Under the pieces are notes generated by a model. The model was not told where the DNA came from. It did not search any database and saw only the letters and a program-made list of their open reading frames with translations. Position numbers and translations under genes: made by a program. A DNA stretch of 64,000 bases from Streptomyces sp. NBC_00358. GTDB taxonomy: Bacteria; Actinomycetota; Actinomycetes; Streptomycetales; Streptomycetaceae. Of this stretch, positions 48,012 to 56,602 are shown piece after piece. Position 1 is the stretch's first letter. Each line of letters starts with the position of its first letter. Where the stretch lies: contig NZ_CP107976.1 of assembly GCF_036099295.1 (NCBI RefSeq), forward strand, positions 6,820,001 through 6,884,000, in the 5' to 3' direction.

Positions 48012-48758
48012 TCAGCGCCGGGGGCGTGTCGTACTCGCCTTCAGCACGGTGACGATCTCCGCGTGGCCGGTCTGGAGGTCGTCGCCCGCGAAGGGCCGTC
48101 CCTGGACGTCGAGGAGCTGGACCTCGACCGTCACGCCCTCGGGGGACGGACGGCGGTGGGTGACCGAGGGGTGGCCGGGGCCGTGCGCGCGGGCGAGACC
48201 CGCGAGGAGCTCGGTCTCGACGCCCACACCGAGCAGGCGGCGGGCCTCCGCCAGCGCCTCGCCCCGCGCGCCCGCCCCGTGCGCGAGCAGATCCCGCACA
48301 CAGCCGGTGGAACCCCGGTGCGCGGCCGTCACCAGCGGGGGCTCGCCCGCCGGTCCCGGCCGGTCCGGGTCCGCGCCCGCCGCGAGGAGCGCCCGCGTCA
48401 CCGCGGTGTGCCCCCGCCGCAGCGCCCAGGTCAGCGCGGTGAAACCGAACGCCTCCACGGTGTCCGGGTTCGCCCCGGCCGCGAGCAGGGCGCGGACCAC
48501 CTCCGTATGACCACCGCAGGCCGCACCGCACAGGGGAGCGTCCGTGCCCAGGCTGAGGCGGTCGGGGTCGGCACCCGTGGCCAGCAGCAGCCGGACGATG
48601 CCGGGCCGGTCACTCACCGCCGCGACGTACAAGGCGCTCTGGCCGTCCTCGTCGACCGCCTCGGCGCTCACCCCGGCGCGCAGCAGCCGTACGACCGCGT
48701 CCTCGTCCCCCTCGTACAGGGCGGGGAAGAGCCGTGCGGTGGGGTCGTTCGCGCTCAT
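48012..48758 (-). CDS. Ankyrin-repeat protein
   Basis: 248 residues, ATG 48758 after a GGGTCGAAGG region. Five or so ankyrin repeats are readable in the first 150 residues: LFPALYEGDEDAVVRLLRAGV, GQSALYVAAVSDRPGIVRLLLATGADPD, HTEVVRALLAAGANPD, GFTALTWALRRGHTAVTRALLAAGADPD and PLVTAAHRGSTGCVRDLLAHGA. The rest (~residues 165-248) is not a known domain to me. Ankyrin repeats bind partner proteins; none is indicated by the neighbourhood. Lies 265 bases beyond the island's end, convergent with it. Confidence 0.88.
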   Translation of the reverse strand: MSANDPTARLFPALYEGDEDAVVRLLRAGVSAEAVDEDGQSALYVAAVSDRPGIVRLLLATGADPDRLSLGTDAPLCGAACGGHTEVVRALLAAGANPDTVEAFGFTALTWALRRGHTAVTRALLAAGADPDRPGPAGEPPLVTAAHRGSTGCVRDLLAHGAGARGEALAEARRLLGVGVETELLAGLARAHGPGHPSVTHRRPSPEGVTVEVQLLDVQGRPFAGDDLQTGHAEIVTVLKASTTRPRR

Positions 48759-48920
48759 CCTTCGACCCTCACTCGCCGGGGACGCGCGAGGCAAAGGCTT
48801 TCGGGGTGTTCTGCCTCACCTCCGCCCACGCGTCGGTAGTCCTCGCCTCCTCGGCCCGCACACGGCCCGCCCCCGGTGCGGGCACTCCGCCACCGTCGGC
48901 CTCCCGCGCTCCGGCATCGT

Positions 48921-49814
48921 CTACGTGTCGCACTCCAGCACCGTCCGGCACAGCCCGCACCGCGCCCGGACCCGGCCGCGTACCGGCACCCTGATGCGCT
49001 GGTGGCAGGTCGGGCACGGGAAGGAGACGCGCAGCGGGCCGCGGCCGTCGGGCGCGAAGGTGTAGGCGACACCGGAGTGGTCGGGGGCGCGGTGGTCCTG
49101 CGCGTGGCGGCGGTCCCTGGCGTAGCGGCGGCGGCCCGCCCAGCCCGCCGCGGTCAGCGGAGGCTGCTCCTCGTCGCTGCGGGCCTGTGCCATGCCCTTG
49201 GTGTACGCGGTGTACGCCTGCGGGCTGGTGAACCACACCGAGGGGTCCTCGCCGAAGACCGTGGCGCGCTTGGCGAGGACGTAGCCGAACTCCTCGGGGG
49301 TCAGATAGCCGAGCTTCTGCGAGGACGCGCTGTCCTCGCGGTAGGCGTCGAGGAGGAGCCAGCCCGCGCCGAGATAGGCCGCCGCCGTGTCGGTGAGGAT
49401 CTCGTCGTCGCGGGTGCCGGGGAACGAGAGGTCGAGGCGGTGCAGATAGACGTGCATCACCTCGTGGGCGAGGGCGGCGCCGATGTCCCTGCGGTGGGTG
49501 CGGAAGCGGTCGTTCAGTTCGATGAAGTACTCGGGCCCCGCGGCGAGTTCGACGTGCGCCGCATGGGTCATCTCGCGGAAGCCGACGATCATCCGGGCGT
49601 CCGGCAGCCGGTAGTGCCGCACCATCTCGCGGGCCACGCGCTGAGCGCCCAGATGCAGGTCGTCGATGTCGGCGAAGGCCACGTCGGCCGGGGCCACGCT
49701 GGTCGCGAAGGTGTGGATCGTGTCGTACGAGAGCCGCTTGTAGAGAGCGGTGATCGACGCCCGCACCGTGTCCAGATGCGGGAAACCGTGCTGGACGGGT
49801 CCGCCGTTCGCCAC
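48921..49814 (-). CDS. HExxH metallopeptidase-like protein with C-terminal zinc ribbon
   Basis: 297 residues from GTG 49814 (start moderately certain). The centre has IGAALAHEVMHVYLHRLDLSF: HEVMH is the zinc-peptidase HExxH, followed by a Glu in DDEILTDTAAAYLGAGWLLLD that could be the third ligand. The C-terminal 50 residues carry a CPTCHQRIRVP...CGLCRTVLECD zinc ribbon. No signal peptide, so it is cytoplasmic. I know no named family with this layout. It may be a protease acting on a nucleic-acid- or ribosome-bound target through the ribbon. Convergent with nothing; divergent from the trypsin gene. Confidence 0.72.
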   Translation of the reverse strand: MANGGPVQHGFPHLDTVRASITALYKRLSYDTIHTFATSVAPADVAFADIDDLHLGAQRVAREMVRHYRLPDARMIVGFREMTHAAHVELAAGPEYFIELNDRFRTHRRDIGAALAHEVMHVYLHRLDLSFPGTRDDEILTDTAAAYLGAGWLLLDAYREDSASSQKLGYLTPEEFGYVLAKRATVFGEDPSVWFTSPQAYTAYTKGMAQARSDEEQPPLTAAGWAGRRRYARDRRHAQDHRAPDHSGVAYTFAPDGRGPLRVSFPCPTCHQRIRVPVRGRVRARCGLCRTVLECDT

Positions 49815-50043
49815 GCCCGCACCCCCAGAAGCCGGAACTCCTCTCCACTGTAAACGGGGTTCCTCCCGGTGGCGGGGGAGCGGAGGCGGGGAGCGGGTCG
49901 GGCCCGGCGGCAACTGGCCGGAATGCCGCTCTTGCCCGGTACGGCGGCCGGTCCCCATAATCCCCACCAGCTTGGCAGGTCCATGCCATGAAGCGGTTCC
50001 TGTGTGCCTGCCATGCGGACAACCCCCCACGAAAGGAAGCACG

Positions 50044-50826
50044 TTGAAGTCTCTCAAGAAGCCCGGCGTCCTCAGAAGACTGCTCGCCGTCGGCGCGGTC
50101 GCGCTCGCCGCCGTGTCCCTGCAGCCACTGACCGCGCACGCCGCGCCCGAACCCGTCGTCGGCGGGACACGTGCCGCCCAGGGCGAGTTCCCGTTCATGG
50201 TCCGCCTCTCCATGGGCTGCGGCGGAGCCCTCTACACCAAGAGCATCGTCCTGACCGCCGCTCACTGCGTGAACGGCTCGGGCAACAACACCTCCATCAC
50301 CGCCACCGCCGGCGTCGTGGACCTGCAGAGCTCGGCCGCCGTCAAGGTCAAGTCGACGAAGGTGCTCCAGGCCCCCGGCTACAACGGCAAGGGCAAGGAC
50401 TGGGCCCTCATCAAACTCGCCAAACCCATCGAGCAGCCCACCCTGAAGCTCGCCACCAACACCGCCTACAACAACGGGAACTTCACCATCGCCGGCTGGG
50501 GCGCCACCCGCGAAGGCGGCGGACAGCAGCGCTACCTGCTCAAGGCCACCGTCCCCTTCGTCGACGACGCCACCTGTCAGCAGGCGTACGGCAGCGACCT
50601 CGTCCCCAGCGACGAGATCTGCGCCGGATTCGTCACCCAGGGCGGCGTCGACACCTGCCAGGGAGACTCCGGCGGCCCCATGTTCCGCAAGGACGACACG
50701 GGCGCCTACCTCCAGGTCGGGATCGTCAGCTGGGGCCAGGGCTGCGCGGAACCCGGGTACCCCGGCGTGTACAGCGAGGTCTCGACCTTCGCCGCCGACA
50801 TAGCGCGGGCCGCCGCCGGCCTGTGA
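50044..50826 (+). CDS. sprT: Secreted trypsin-like serine protease (SprT type)
   Basis: 260 residues, TTG 50044, chosen because GAAAGGAAG precedes it by about five bases and the leader then starts with basic KSLKK. Signal peptide ~1-33, short propeptide APEP, mature protein from VVGGTRAAQGEFPF (residue 38). Catalytic His74 (TAAHC), Asp119 (KDWALIKL) and Ser209 (CQGDSGGP), with Asp203 at the base of the S1 pocket giving Arg/Lys specificity. Cys pairs and sequence are close to the Streptomyces griseus trypsin I remember. Works outside the cell; often tied to aerial growth and nutrient release. Confidence 0.95.
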   Translation: MKSLKKPGVLRRLLAVGAVALAAVSLQPLTAHAAPEPVVGGTRAAQGEFPFMVRLSMGCGGALYTKSIVLTAAHCVNGSGNNTSITATAGVVDLQSSAAVKVKSTKVLQAPGYNGKGKDWALIKLAKPIEQPTLKLATNTAYNNGNFTIAGWGATREGGGQQRYLLKATVPFVDDATCQQAYGSDLVPSDEICAGFVTQGGVDTCQGDSGGPMFRKDDTGAYLQVGIVSWGQGCAEPGYPGVYSEVSTFAADIARAAAGL

Positions 50827-50899
50827 CCCGACCCGCCGGTCCCAGGCCGGCGGGGTCACGGACTCATGGCCCACCGATCGCACCACCACCACCACCGGC

Positions 50900-50936
50900 A
50901 CCCGTGCCAGTACGGGCACTTGGTACTGGCACGGGT
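50900..50936 (+). terminator. Hairpin downstream of the trypsin gene
   Basis: Perfect 14-base arms (ACCCGTGCCAGTAC and complement) with a nine-base loop, about 75 bases after the stop. A (CAC)n-like tract lies just before it. Confidence 0.7.
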
Positions 50937-51225
50937 ACCGCACCGGCATCAGCGGCGCCCGCGACCCCCGGTCGCGGGCGTCCGCACGCGGCACCCGGCC
51001 GGCCGACGCGGACGGTCCTCCCGGGAATGCGCGGGCGGCCCAGGCCAATGGAGCGGGCGCCAGGACGCGCACTTCCGCGGGCGCGCACCGACCCGCGGCC
51101 GTAGCCGCCACCCCTCCACCGCTCACAAGGGGTGAACCGGGCGCGCGTTCCCGCCAGTTCACCACTCGGACGGCACCGTCGCCCGCCGGGCCGAGCCGCC
51201 CATGATCGGGCTCCCGCGGGCCACG

Positions 51226-51231
51226 TACGCT
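51226..51231 (+). promoter_or_regulatory. -10 box for a leaderless chorismate mutase transcript
   Basis: TACGCT ends eight bases before ATG 51240, with no ribosome site in the gap. Confidence 0.5.
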
Positions 51232-51239
51232 TGGACGTC

Positions 51240-51584
51240 ATGAGCACCAGCAAGCCCCAGGAAGTCGATCCCGCCGTCGGCGCCGAACTCGCCCGGCTGC
51301 GCGACAGCATCGACAACATCGACGCCGCCGTCGTCCACATGCTCGCCGAGCGCTTCAAGTGCACCCAGCAGGTCGGCCACCTCAAAGCCGCCCACCAGCT
51401 CCCGCCCGCCGACCCCTCCCGCGAGGCGCACCAGATCGCCCGGCTCCGCCGCCTCGCCGAGAACGCGAAGCTGGATCCGGCCTTCGCCGAAAAACTGCTG
51501 AATTTCATCATCGCCGAGGTCATCCGGCACCACGAGCGCATCGCGGACGACGCGGGCACCGCCACGGCCCACCCGGGGGAGTGA
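51240..51584 (+). CDS. Chorismate mutase, AroQ type
   Basis: 114 residues, ATG 51240. All-helical AroQ fold: ELARLRDSIDNIDAAVVHMLAERFKCTQQVGHLKAAHQLPPADPSREAHQIARLRRLAENAKLDPAFAEKLLNFIIAEVIRHHERI contains the expected Arg (LRDSID), Lys (VGHLKA), Arg (PSREAHQ) and Gln/Glu contacts. Converts chorismate to prephenate, the branch toward phenylalanine and tyrosine, and so competes with TrpE for chorismate. Cytoplasmic; no signal peptide. Lacks regulatory domains. It appears leaderless. Confidence 0.93.
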   Translation: MSTSKPQEVDPAVGAELARLRDSIDNIDAAVVHMLAERFKCTQQVGHLKAAHQLPPADPSREAHQIARLRRLAENAKLDPAFAEKLLNFIIAEVIRHHERIADDAGTATAHPGE

Positions 51585-51777
51585 CACCAGGGGTCCGCAG
51601 CGGGCATCCTGCGCTGTGCACTGCCGCACAGTTCCTGCCCCACCCGCAACGCCCGTGGACGCCGCCGAGCACGCCACGCCCGTACTCGCCGGCGAACAAC
51701 TCAGCCATCGCCACGGGCCCGCGTCGCGCGACCGTACGGGCATAAGCTGGTATGCCCAAACGAGGGGACGCCGGGCC

Positions 51778-52389
51778 ATGCCGTCGGATGCCAAGATCCT
51801 CATCGTCGACGACCACGAGGACACCCTGTACGCCCTGGAGAACGTCCTGGCCCCGCTCGGCCACCGGGTCGTGCGGGCCACCGGCGGCGACGAGGCGCTC
51901 AAAGAAGTCCTGCGCGGCCAGGTCGCCCTGCTCCTCCTCGACGTACGCATGCCCGGCGTCGGCGGCCTCGACGTGGTCCGCTACCTGCGGGGCCTGGAAC
52001 AGACCCAGCACATCCCCGTCATCCTGCTCACCGGCTTCGGCCCGGACGCCGCGCTCACCGCCAACGCCTTCGCCCTCGGCGTCGCCGACCTCCTGATGAA
52101 GCCGGTCGACCCCTGGGCCCTGCGCACCAAGGTCCGCTACCTGTACGAGGCCCAGCGCCGCCACCACGCCCTCGAAGCGGAGCTGCGCGAACTGCGCGCC
52201 CTCGTCAAGGAACGCGCCCCGGACCCCGCCCTCGCCCACCCCGACGGACGCGTCCCCGGCCGCCGCCGCCCCGAACCGGACCCACGCCCACCGCGGGAGG
52301 GCCCGCCCGAGCCGGGTGAGGACCGACGGGAGCCCGGAAAGGACCCACGCGAACCCCACGAGCCCAGCGGGACCCAGGAATACCACTGA
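51778..52389 (+). CDS. Single-domain response regulator with a Pro/Arg/Glu-rich tail
   Basis: 203 residues, ATG 51778, nine bases after GAGGGGA. Receiver domain: acidic pocket Asp11-Asp12 (IVDDHED), phosphoacceptor Asp55 (LLLLDVRMPG), Thr85 (VILLTGF) and Lys108 (LLMKPVDP). It is followed by a coiled-coil helix (LRTKVRYLYEAQRRHHALEAELRELRALV) and a 60-residue charged, proline-rich tail with no DNA-binding domain. Output is therefore probably by protein contact, as in CheY-type or diffusible regulators. No histidine kinase is adjacent. Confidence 0.9.
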   Translation: MPSDAKILIVDDHEDTLYALENVLAPLGHRVVRATGGDEALKEVLRGQVALLLLDVRMPGVGGLDVVRYLRGLEQTQHIPVILLTGFGPDAALTANAFALGVADLLMKPVDPWALRTKVRYLYEAQRRHHALEAELRELRALVKERAPDPALAHPDGRVPGRRRPEPDPRPPREGPPEPGEDRREPGKDPREPHEPSGTQEYH

Positions 52390-52462
52390 CCCCCGGCCCG
52401 TGACCGGACGGCGGCAAAACGCATATAGCGGACCACCCCTGTGTCCTGTCAGCGGCATCGGG

Positions 52463-52468
52463 CAGCAT
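52463..52468 (+). promoter_or_regulatory. -10 box for a leaderless pepN transcript
   Basis: CAGCAT ends six bases before ATG 52475; no ribosome site follows. Confidence 0.4.
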
Positions 52469-52474
52469 GTCCTC

Positions 52475-54967
52475 ATGTCCGTACTGACGCGCGACGAAGC
52501 GCAGACCCGTGCCAAGCTCCTCGACGTCCACCACTACGGGATCGAACTCGATCTGACCGGAGGGGACGAGACCTTCGGCTCCCTGACCGTCATCCGGTTC
52601 ACCGCCCGCGCCGACGCGGACACCTTCGTCGAGCTGAAGCCCGCCGAACTGCGCTCCGTGACCCTCGACGGCCGGCCCCTCGACCCGGGCACCCTCGACG
52701 AGAACCGGCTGCCCCTCGAGGGCCTCACCGCCGGCGAGCACGAACTGCGCGTCGACGCCACCATGCGCTACTCCCGCACCGGGGAGGGCATGCACCGCTT
52801 CACCGATCCCACCGACGGCGCGACCTACCTCTACACCCAGCTCTTCATGGAAGACGTCCAGCGCGTCTTCGCCGCCTTCGACCAGCCCGACCTCAAGTCC
52901 GTCTTCGAACTCTCCCTCACCGCACCCGAAGGCTGGACCGTCCTCGCCAACAGCGTCACCGAACACCTCGGCGGCGGCCTCTGGAAAGCCGCCCCCACCC
53001 CCCTGATCTCCACCTACCTCGTCGCCGTCGCGGCCGGACCCTGGCACTCCGTACGCACCGAGCACCGCGGCCTCCCCTTCGGCCTCCACTGCCGCCGCTC
53101 CCTCGCCCCGTACCTGGACGCCGACGCCGAGGAGATCCTCGACATCACCCGCGCCTGCTACGACCGCTACCACGAGAAGTTCGACGAGCCCTACCCCTTC
53201 GACTCCTACGACCAGGCGTTCGTCCCCGAATTCAACGCCGGCGCCATGGAGAACCCCGGACTCGTCACCTTCCGCGACGACTTCATCTACCGCTCCGCCG
53301 TCACCGACACCGAGCGGCAGACCCGCGCCATGGTCATCGCCCACGAAATGGCCCACATGTGGTTCGGCGACCTCGTCACCCTGCGCTGGTGGGACGACAT
53401 CTGGCTCAACGAGTCCTTCGCCGAGTACATGGGCTACCAGACCCTCACCGAAGCCACCCGCTTCACCGACACCTGGGTCGACTTCGGCGTCGCCCGCAAG
53501 TCCTGGGGCTACGACGCGGACCAGCGCCCCTCCACCCACCCCGTCGCCCCCGACCCGGACGCCGTCCCCGACACCGCGTCCGCAATGCTCAACTTCGACG
53601 GCATCTCCTACGCCAAGGGCGCCTCGGCCCTGCGCCAACTCGTGGCCTGGCTCGGCGAGAAGGACTTCCTCGCCGGCATCAACACCCACTTCGCCCGCCA
53701 CAAGTTCGCCAACGCCACCCTCGCCGACTTCATCGACAACCTCGCCTCCGCCACCGAACGCGACGTACACGCCTGGGCCGACGCCTGGCTGCGCACCACC
53801 GGCGTCGACACCCTCAGGCCCGCCGTCACCGAAGCCGACGGCCACTGGCACCTCACCGTCGACCACGAGGGCAGCCGCCCCCACCGCATCACCGTCGGCG
53901 CCTACGACACCGTCCCCGGCGAGGACAACAGGCTGACCGCCCGCGACCGCTTCGAACTCGACGTCCCCCAGAGCGAATCCGTGACGCCCCGCCCCGGCCG
54001 CCGCCCCGACCTGCTCCTCCTCAACGACGGCGACCTCAGCTACGCCAAGGTCCGCTTCGACCCCACCTCCTTCCGGACCGTACGAGCCGCTCTATCCGGC
54101 CTCCCCGACCCCCTCACCCGGGCCGTCGTCTGGAACGCCCTGCGCGACGCCGTACGCGACGGCGAACTGCCCGCCATGGCCTACATCGAGGCCGCCCGCA
54201 CCCACCTGCCCCGCGAGACCGACCTCGCCCTCGTCCAGGGCATCCTCTCCTTCGCGACCGCCCATGTCGCCGACCGCTACCTCCGCCCCGAGCAGCGCCC
54301 CACCGCCCTCGCCACCCTCACCGACCTGTGCCGCGACCTCATCCGCCGCACCGAGGACGGCTCCCAGCCCGGCCTGCGCCTCACCGCCGTACGCCACCTC
54401 ATCGACGTCGCCGCCCACCCCGACACCATCAGCGCCTGGTTCTCCGAGGGCACCGTCCCCGGCGGCCCCGAACTCGACCCCGAACTGCGCTGGCGCATCC
54501 TCGGCCGGCTCGCCGTCCTCGGCGCCGTCGACGACGCCGTGATCGACGCCGAACTCGTCCAGGACCCCAGCGCCACCGGCCAGGAGGGCGCCGCCCGCTG
54601 CCGCGCCGCCCTGCCCGACCCGGAAGCCAAACGCGCCGCCTGGGAGGCCATGTTCGCCTCCGACGACCTCTCCAACTACCTGTTCACCGCCACCGCCCAG
54701 GGCTTCTGGCAACCCGAACAGACCGACCTCGTCCGCGACTACGTCGAGCGCTTCTGGGCCGACGCCGTGGCCGTCGCCGCACGACGCGGCCCCGCCATCG
54801 CCGAAGCCGCCGGCCGCTGGGCCTTCCCCGCCAGCGCCGTCACCCCCGAGACCCTCGCCCTCGGCGAGAACTGCCTGCGCGACGCCGACCCCATCCCGGC
54901 CCTGCGCCGCAAACTCACCGACCAACTCGACGACCTCGCACGGGCCTTGCGGGTGAGGCAGGCCTAG
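52475..54967 (+). CDS. pepN: Aminopeptidase N (M1 family)
   Basis: 830 residues, ATG 52475. Cytoplasmic zinc aminopeptidase that removes N-terminal residues from peptides. Seen: the N-terminal beta domain (HHYGIELDLTGGDETFGSL), the substrate-binding GAMEN motif in FNAGAMENPGLVTFRDDF, the zinc site HEMAHMWFGDLVTLRWWDDIWLNESFAEYMG (HExxH plus Glu), and the C-terminal helical domain. Its codons are unusually C-rich at the third position. It stands alone, followed by a strong terminator. Function is secure. Confidence 0.97.
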   Translation: MSVLTRDEAQTRAKLLDVHHYGIELDLTGGDETFGSLTVIRFTARADADTFVELKPAELRSVTLDGRPLDPGTLDENRLPLEGLTAGEHELRVDATMRYSRTGEGMHRFTDPTDGATYLYTQLFMEDVQRVFAAFDQPDLKSVFELSLTAPEGWTVLANSVTEHLGGGLWKAAPTPLISTYLVAVAAGPWHSVRTEHRGLPFGLHCRRSLAPYLDADAEEILDITRACYDRYHEKFDEPYPFDSYDQAFVPEFNAGAMENPGLVTFRDDFIYRSAVTDTERQTRAMVIAHEMAHMWFGDLVTLRWWDDIWLNESFAEYMGYQTLTEATRFTDTWVDFGVARKSWGYDADQRPSTHPVAPDPDAVPDTASAMLNFDGISYAKGASALRQLVAWLGEKDFLAGINTHFARHKFANATLADFIDNLASATERDVHAWADAWLRTTGVDTLRPAVTEADGHWHLTVDHEGSRPHRITVGAYDTVPGEDNRLTARDRFELDVPQSESVTPRPGRRPDLLLLNDGDLSYAKVRFDPTSFRTVRAALSGLPDPLTRAVVWNALRDAVRDGELPAMAYIEAARTHLPRETDLALVQGILSFATAHVADRYLRPEQRPTALATLTDLCRDLIRRTEDGSQPGLRLTAVRHLIDVAAHPDTISAWFSEGTVPGGPELDPELRWRILGRLAVLGAVDDAVIDAELVQDPSATGQEGAARCRAALPDPEAKRAAWEAMFASDDLSNYLFTATAQGFWQPEQTDLVRDYVERFWADAVAVAARRGPAIAEAAGRWAFPASAVTPETLALGENCLRDADPIPALRRKLTDQLDDLARALRVRQA

Positions 54968-55009
54968 GGCACTCCGCCCCAGGGTTCCGCCCCGGACCCA
55001 GCTCCACCG

Positions 55010-55044
55010 ACGCCGGTGAGACCGATACCCCGTCTCACCGGCGT
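55010..55044 (+). terminator. Terminator after pepN
   Basis: Perfect 13-base arms (ACGCCGGTGAGAC and complement) with a nine-base loop, 43 bases after the stop. Confidence 0.85.
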
Positions 55045-55240
55045 TCGCGTGCGCCGCCGTCCAAGCCGATCCACCCCGAACGACCGTACGAAGACGCCCC
55101 GATGGCCCCATCCCTCCCGCACATTTCCTCCGTACGGCAGTACCCCCAACGGCACCGAATCGTTGTCCTTGGCGGGAACACCTGCCCAAAACCCGTCCAC
55201 GCCGGGAAGGACCCCGCCGCGCGTCCACCGGAGGACACCC

Positions 55241-56602
55241 ATGAGCACGCCGCCCCTCGCCTCAGGACCCCAAGGCCCCGACGCGCTGCGGCCATTGCTC
55301 GACACCGTCCTCCACGCCCTCGCCGAAGGCGCCGCCGCCCGCGGAGGACCCCTCCCCGCCGGAGGACCCGAACACGTCGCCCGGCGCCTGCGCGCGGCCG
55401 TCGGCGACCTCCTGCCCCAGCACGGCACCGACGACGCCCTGCACACCCTCGTACGCGCCCTCGCCGAAGGCGCCGCCGACCCCGCCGACCCCCTCTGCGC
55501 CGCCCACCTGCACTGCCCGCCCCTCGCCGTCGCCACCGCCGCCGACCTCGCCGCCTCCGCCCTCAACCCCTCCCTCGACTCCTGGGACCAGGCCCCCGCC
55601 GCCTCCGAACTCGAAGCCCTCCTCACCCGGACCCTCGCCCACGAGATCTACGGCACCCAAGGCGACGCCCTCATCACCACCGGCGGCACCGAATCCAACC
55701 AACTCGCCCTCCTCCTCGCCCGCGAGACCCACCCCGGCACCCGACTCGTCTGCGGAGCCAACGCCCACCACTCCCTCCACCGCGCCACCTGGCTCCTCGG
55801 CCTCCCCGAACCCGTCGTCGTCCCCGCGCCCGCCGGCACCCTCGACCCCGCCGCCCTCGACAGCGCCCTCACCGACCTGCGCGGCCCCCTCCTCGTCGCC
55901 GCCACCGCCGGCACCACCGACGCCGGACTCATCGACCCACTCCCCGACATCGCCGAAATCTGCGCCACCCACGGCGCACGCCTCCACATCGACGCCGCCT
56001 ACGGCGGAGGCCTCCTCTTCAGCGACCGGCACCGCACCGAACTCGACGGACTCGCCCACGCCGACACCGTCACCCTCGACCTGCACAAACTCGGCTGGCA
56101 GCCCGCGGCCGCCGGACTCCTCGCCGTCCGCGACCCCACCGACCTCACCCCCCTCGAACACCGAGCCGACTACCTCAACGCCGACGACGACACCGAAGCA
56201 GGCCTCCCCGACCTGCTCGGCCGCTCCCTGCGCACCACCCGCCGCCCCGACATCCTCAAGATCGCCGTCACCCTCAAAACCCTCGGACGGCACGGCATCG
56301 GCGACCTCGTCGACCAGGTCTGCGCCCACGCCCACGACCTCGCCGACCTCATCGCCGCCCACCCCGCCTTCGAGCTCTACGACCGGCCGGTCATCAGCAC
56401 CGTCCTGTTCCGGCCCGCCGGCGCCACCGACGACACCGTCGCCGCCGTGCGCCGCACCCTCCTCGAAGAGGGCCGCGCCGTCCTCGGCCGCGCCACCCTC
56501 GACGGCCGCCGCTGGCTCAAAGCCACCCTCCTCAACCCCCACACCCGGCCGGGCGACCTGGCCACGCTCCTGAAACTGGTGGAAGGACACACACCCCGAT
56601 GA
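55241..56602 (+). CDS. PLP-dependent amino acid decarboxylase, siderophore type (DesA-like)
   Basis: 453 residues, ATG 55241, five bases after GGAGGA. Group II decarboxylase fold: LNPSLDSWDQAPAASELEALL, TTGGTESNQLALLLAR, ATAGTTDAGLIDPLPDIAEI, HIDAAYGGGLLFS and the PLP lysine in TLDLHKLGWQPAAAGLLAV. Resembles DesA (lysine to cadaverine) and diaminobutyrate/tyrosine decarboxylases but is clearly diverged from the DesA I remember. The coupled downstream gene is an N-hydroxylase, so the pair probably makes an N-hydroxylated diamine for a hydroxamate siderophore. Exact amino acid unknown; no IucA/IucC-type synthetase is nearby and no iron box was seen. Confidence 0.85.
   Translation: MSTPPLASGPQGPDALRPLLDTVLHALAEGAAARGGPLPAGGPEHVARRLRAAVGDLLPQHGTDDALHTLVRALAEGAADPADPLCAAHLHCPPLAVATAADLAASALNPSLDSWDQAPAASELEALLTRTLAHEIYGTQGDALITTGGTESNQLALLLARETHPGTRLVCGANAHHSLHRATWLLGLPEPVVVPAPAGTLDPAALDSALTDLRGPLLVAATAGTTDAGLIDPLPDIAEICATHGARLHIDAAYGGGLLFSDRHRTELDGLAHADTVTLDLHKLGWQPAAAGLLAVRDPTDLTPLEHRADYLNADDDTEAGLPDLLGRSLRTTRRPDILKIAVTLKTLGRHGIGDLVDQVCAHAHDLADLIAAHPAFELYDRPVISTVLFRPAGATDDTVAAVRRTLLEEGRAVLGRATLDGRRWLKATLLNPHTRPGDLATLLKLVEGHTPR

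Larger units (their letters stand above)
50827..51239 (+). other. 413-base gap between the trypsin and chorismate mutase genes
   Basis: Holds the hairpin at 50900-50936 and, at the end, a -10 box for the next gene. Between them I see only GC-rich sequence with short repeats of CACCACC and no convincing frame on either strand. Confidence 0.5.

Noticed and set aside
50881..50896. CAC-repeat tract as a functional element or small His-rich protein
   Set aside because: The tract is short, lies between the trypsin stop and a terminator hairpin, and no start with a ribosome site precedes it.
52441..56598. Single very long frame running through pepN and the decarboxylase gene into the N-hydroxylase
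   Set aside because: The C-rich codons remove stops in this frame. Only the final part from ATG 56599 encodes a recognisable protein; upstream it is low-complexity Arg/Pro.
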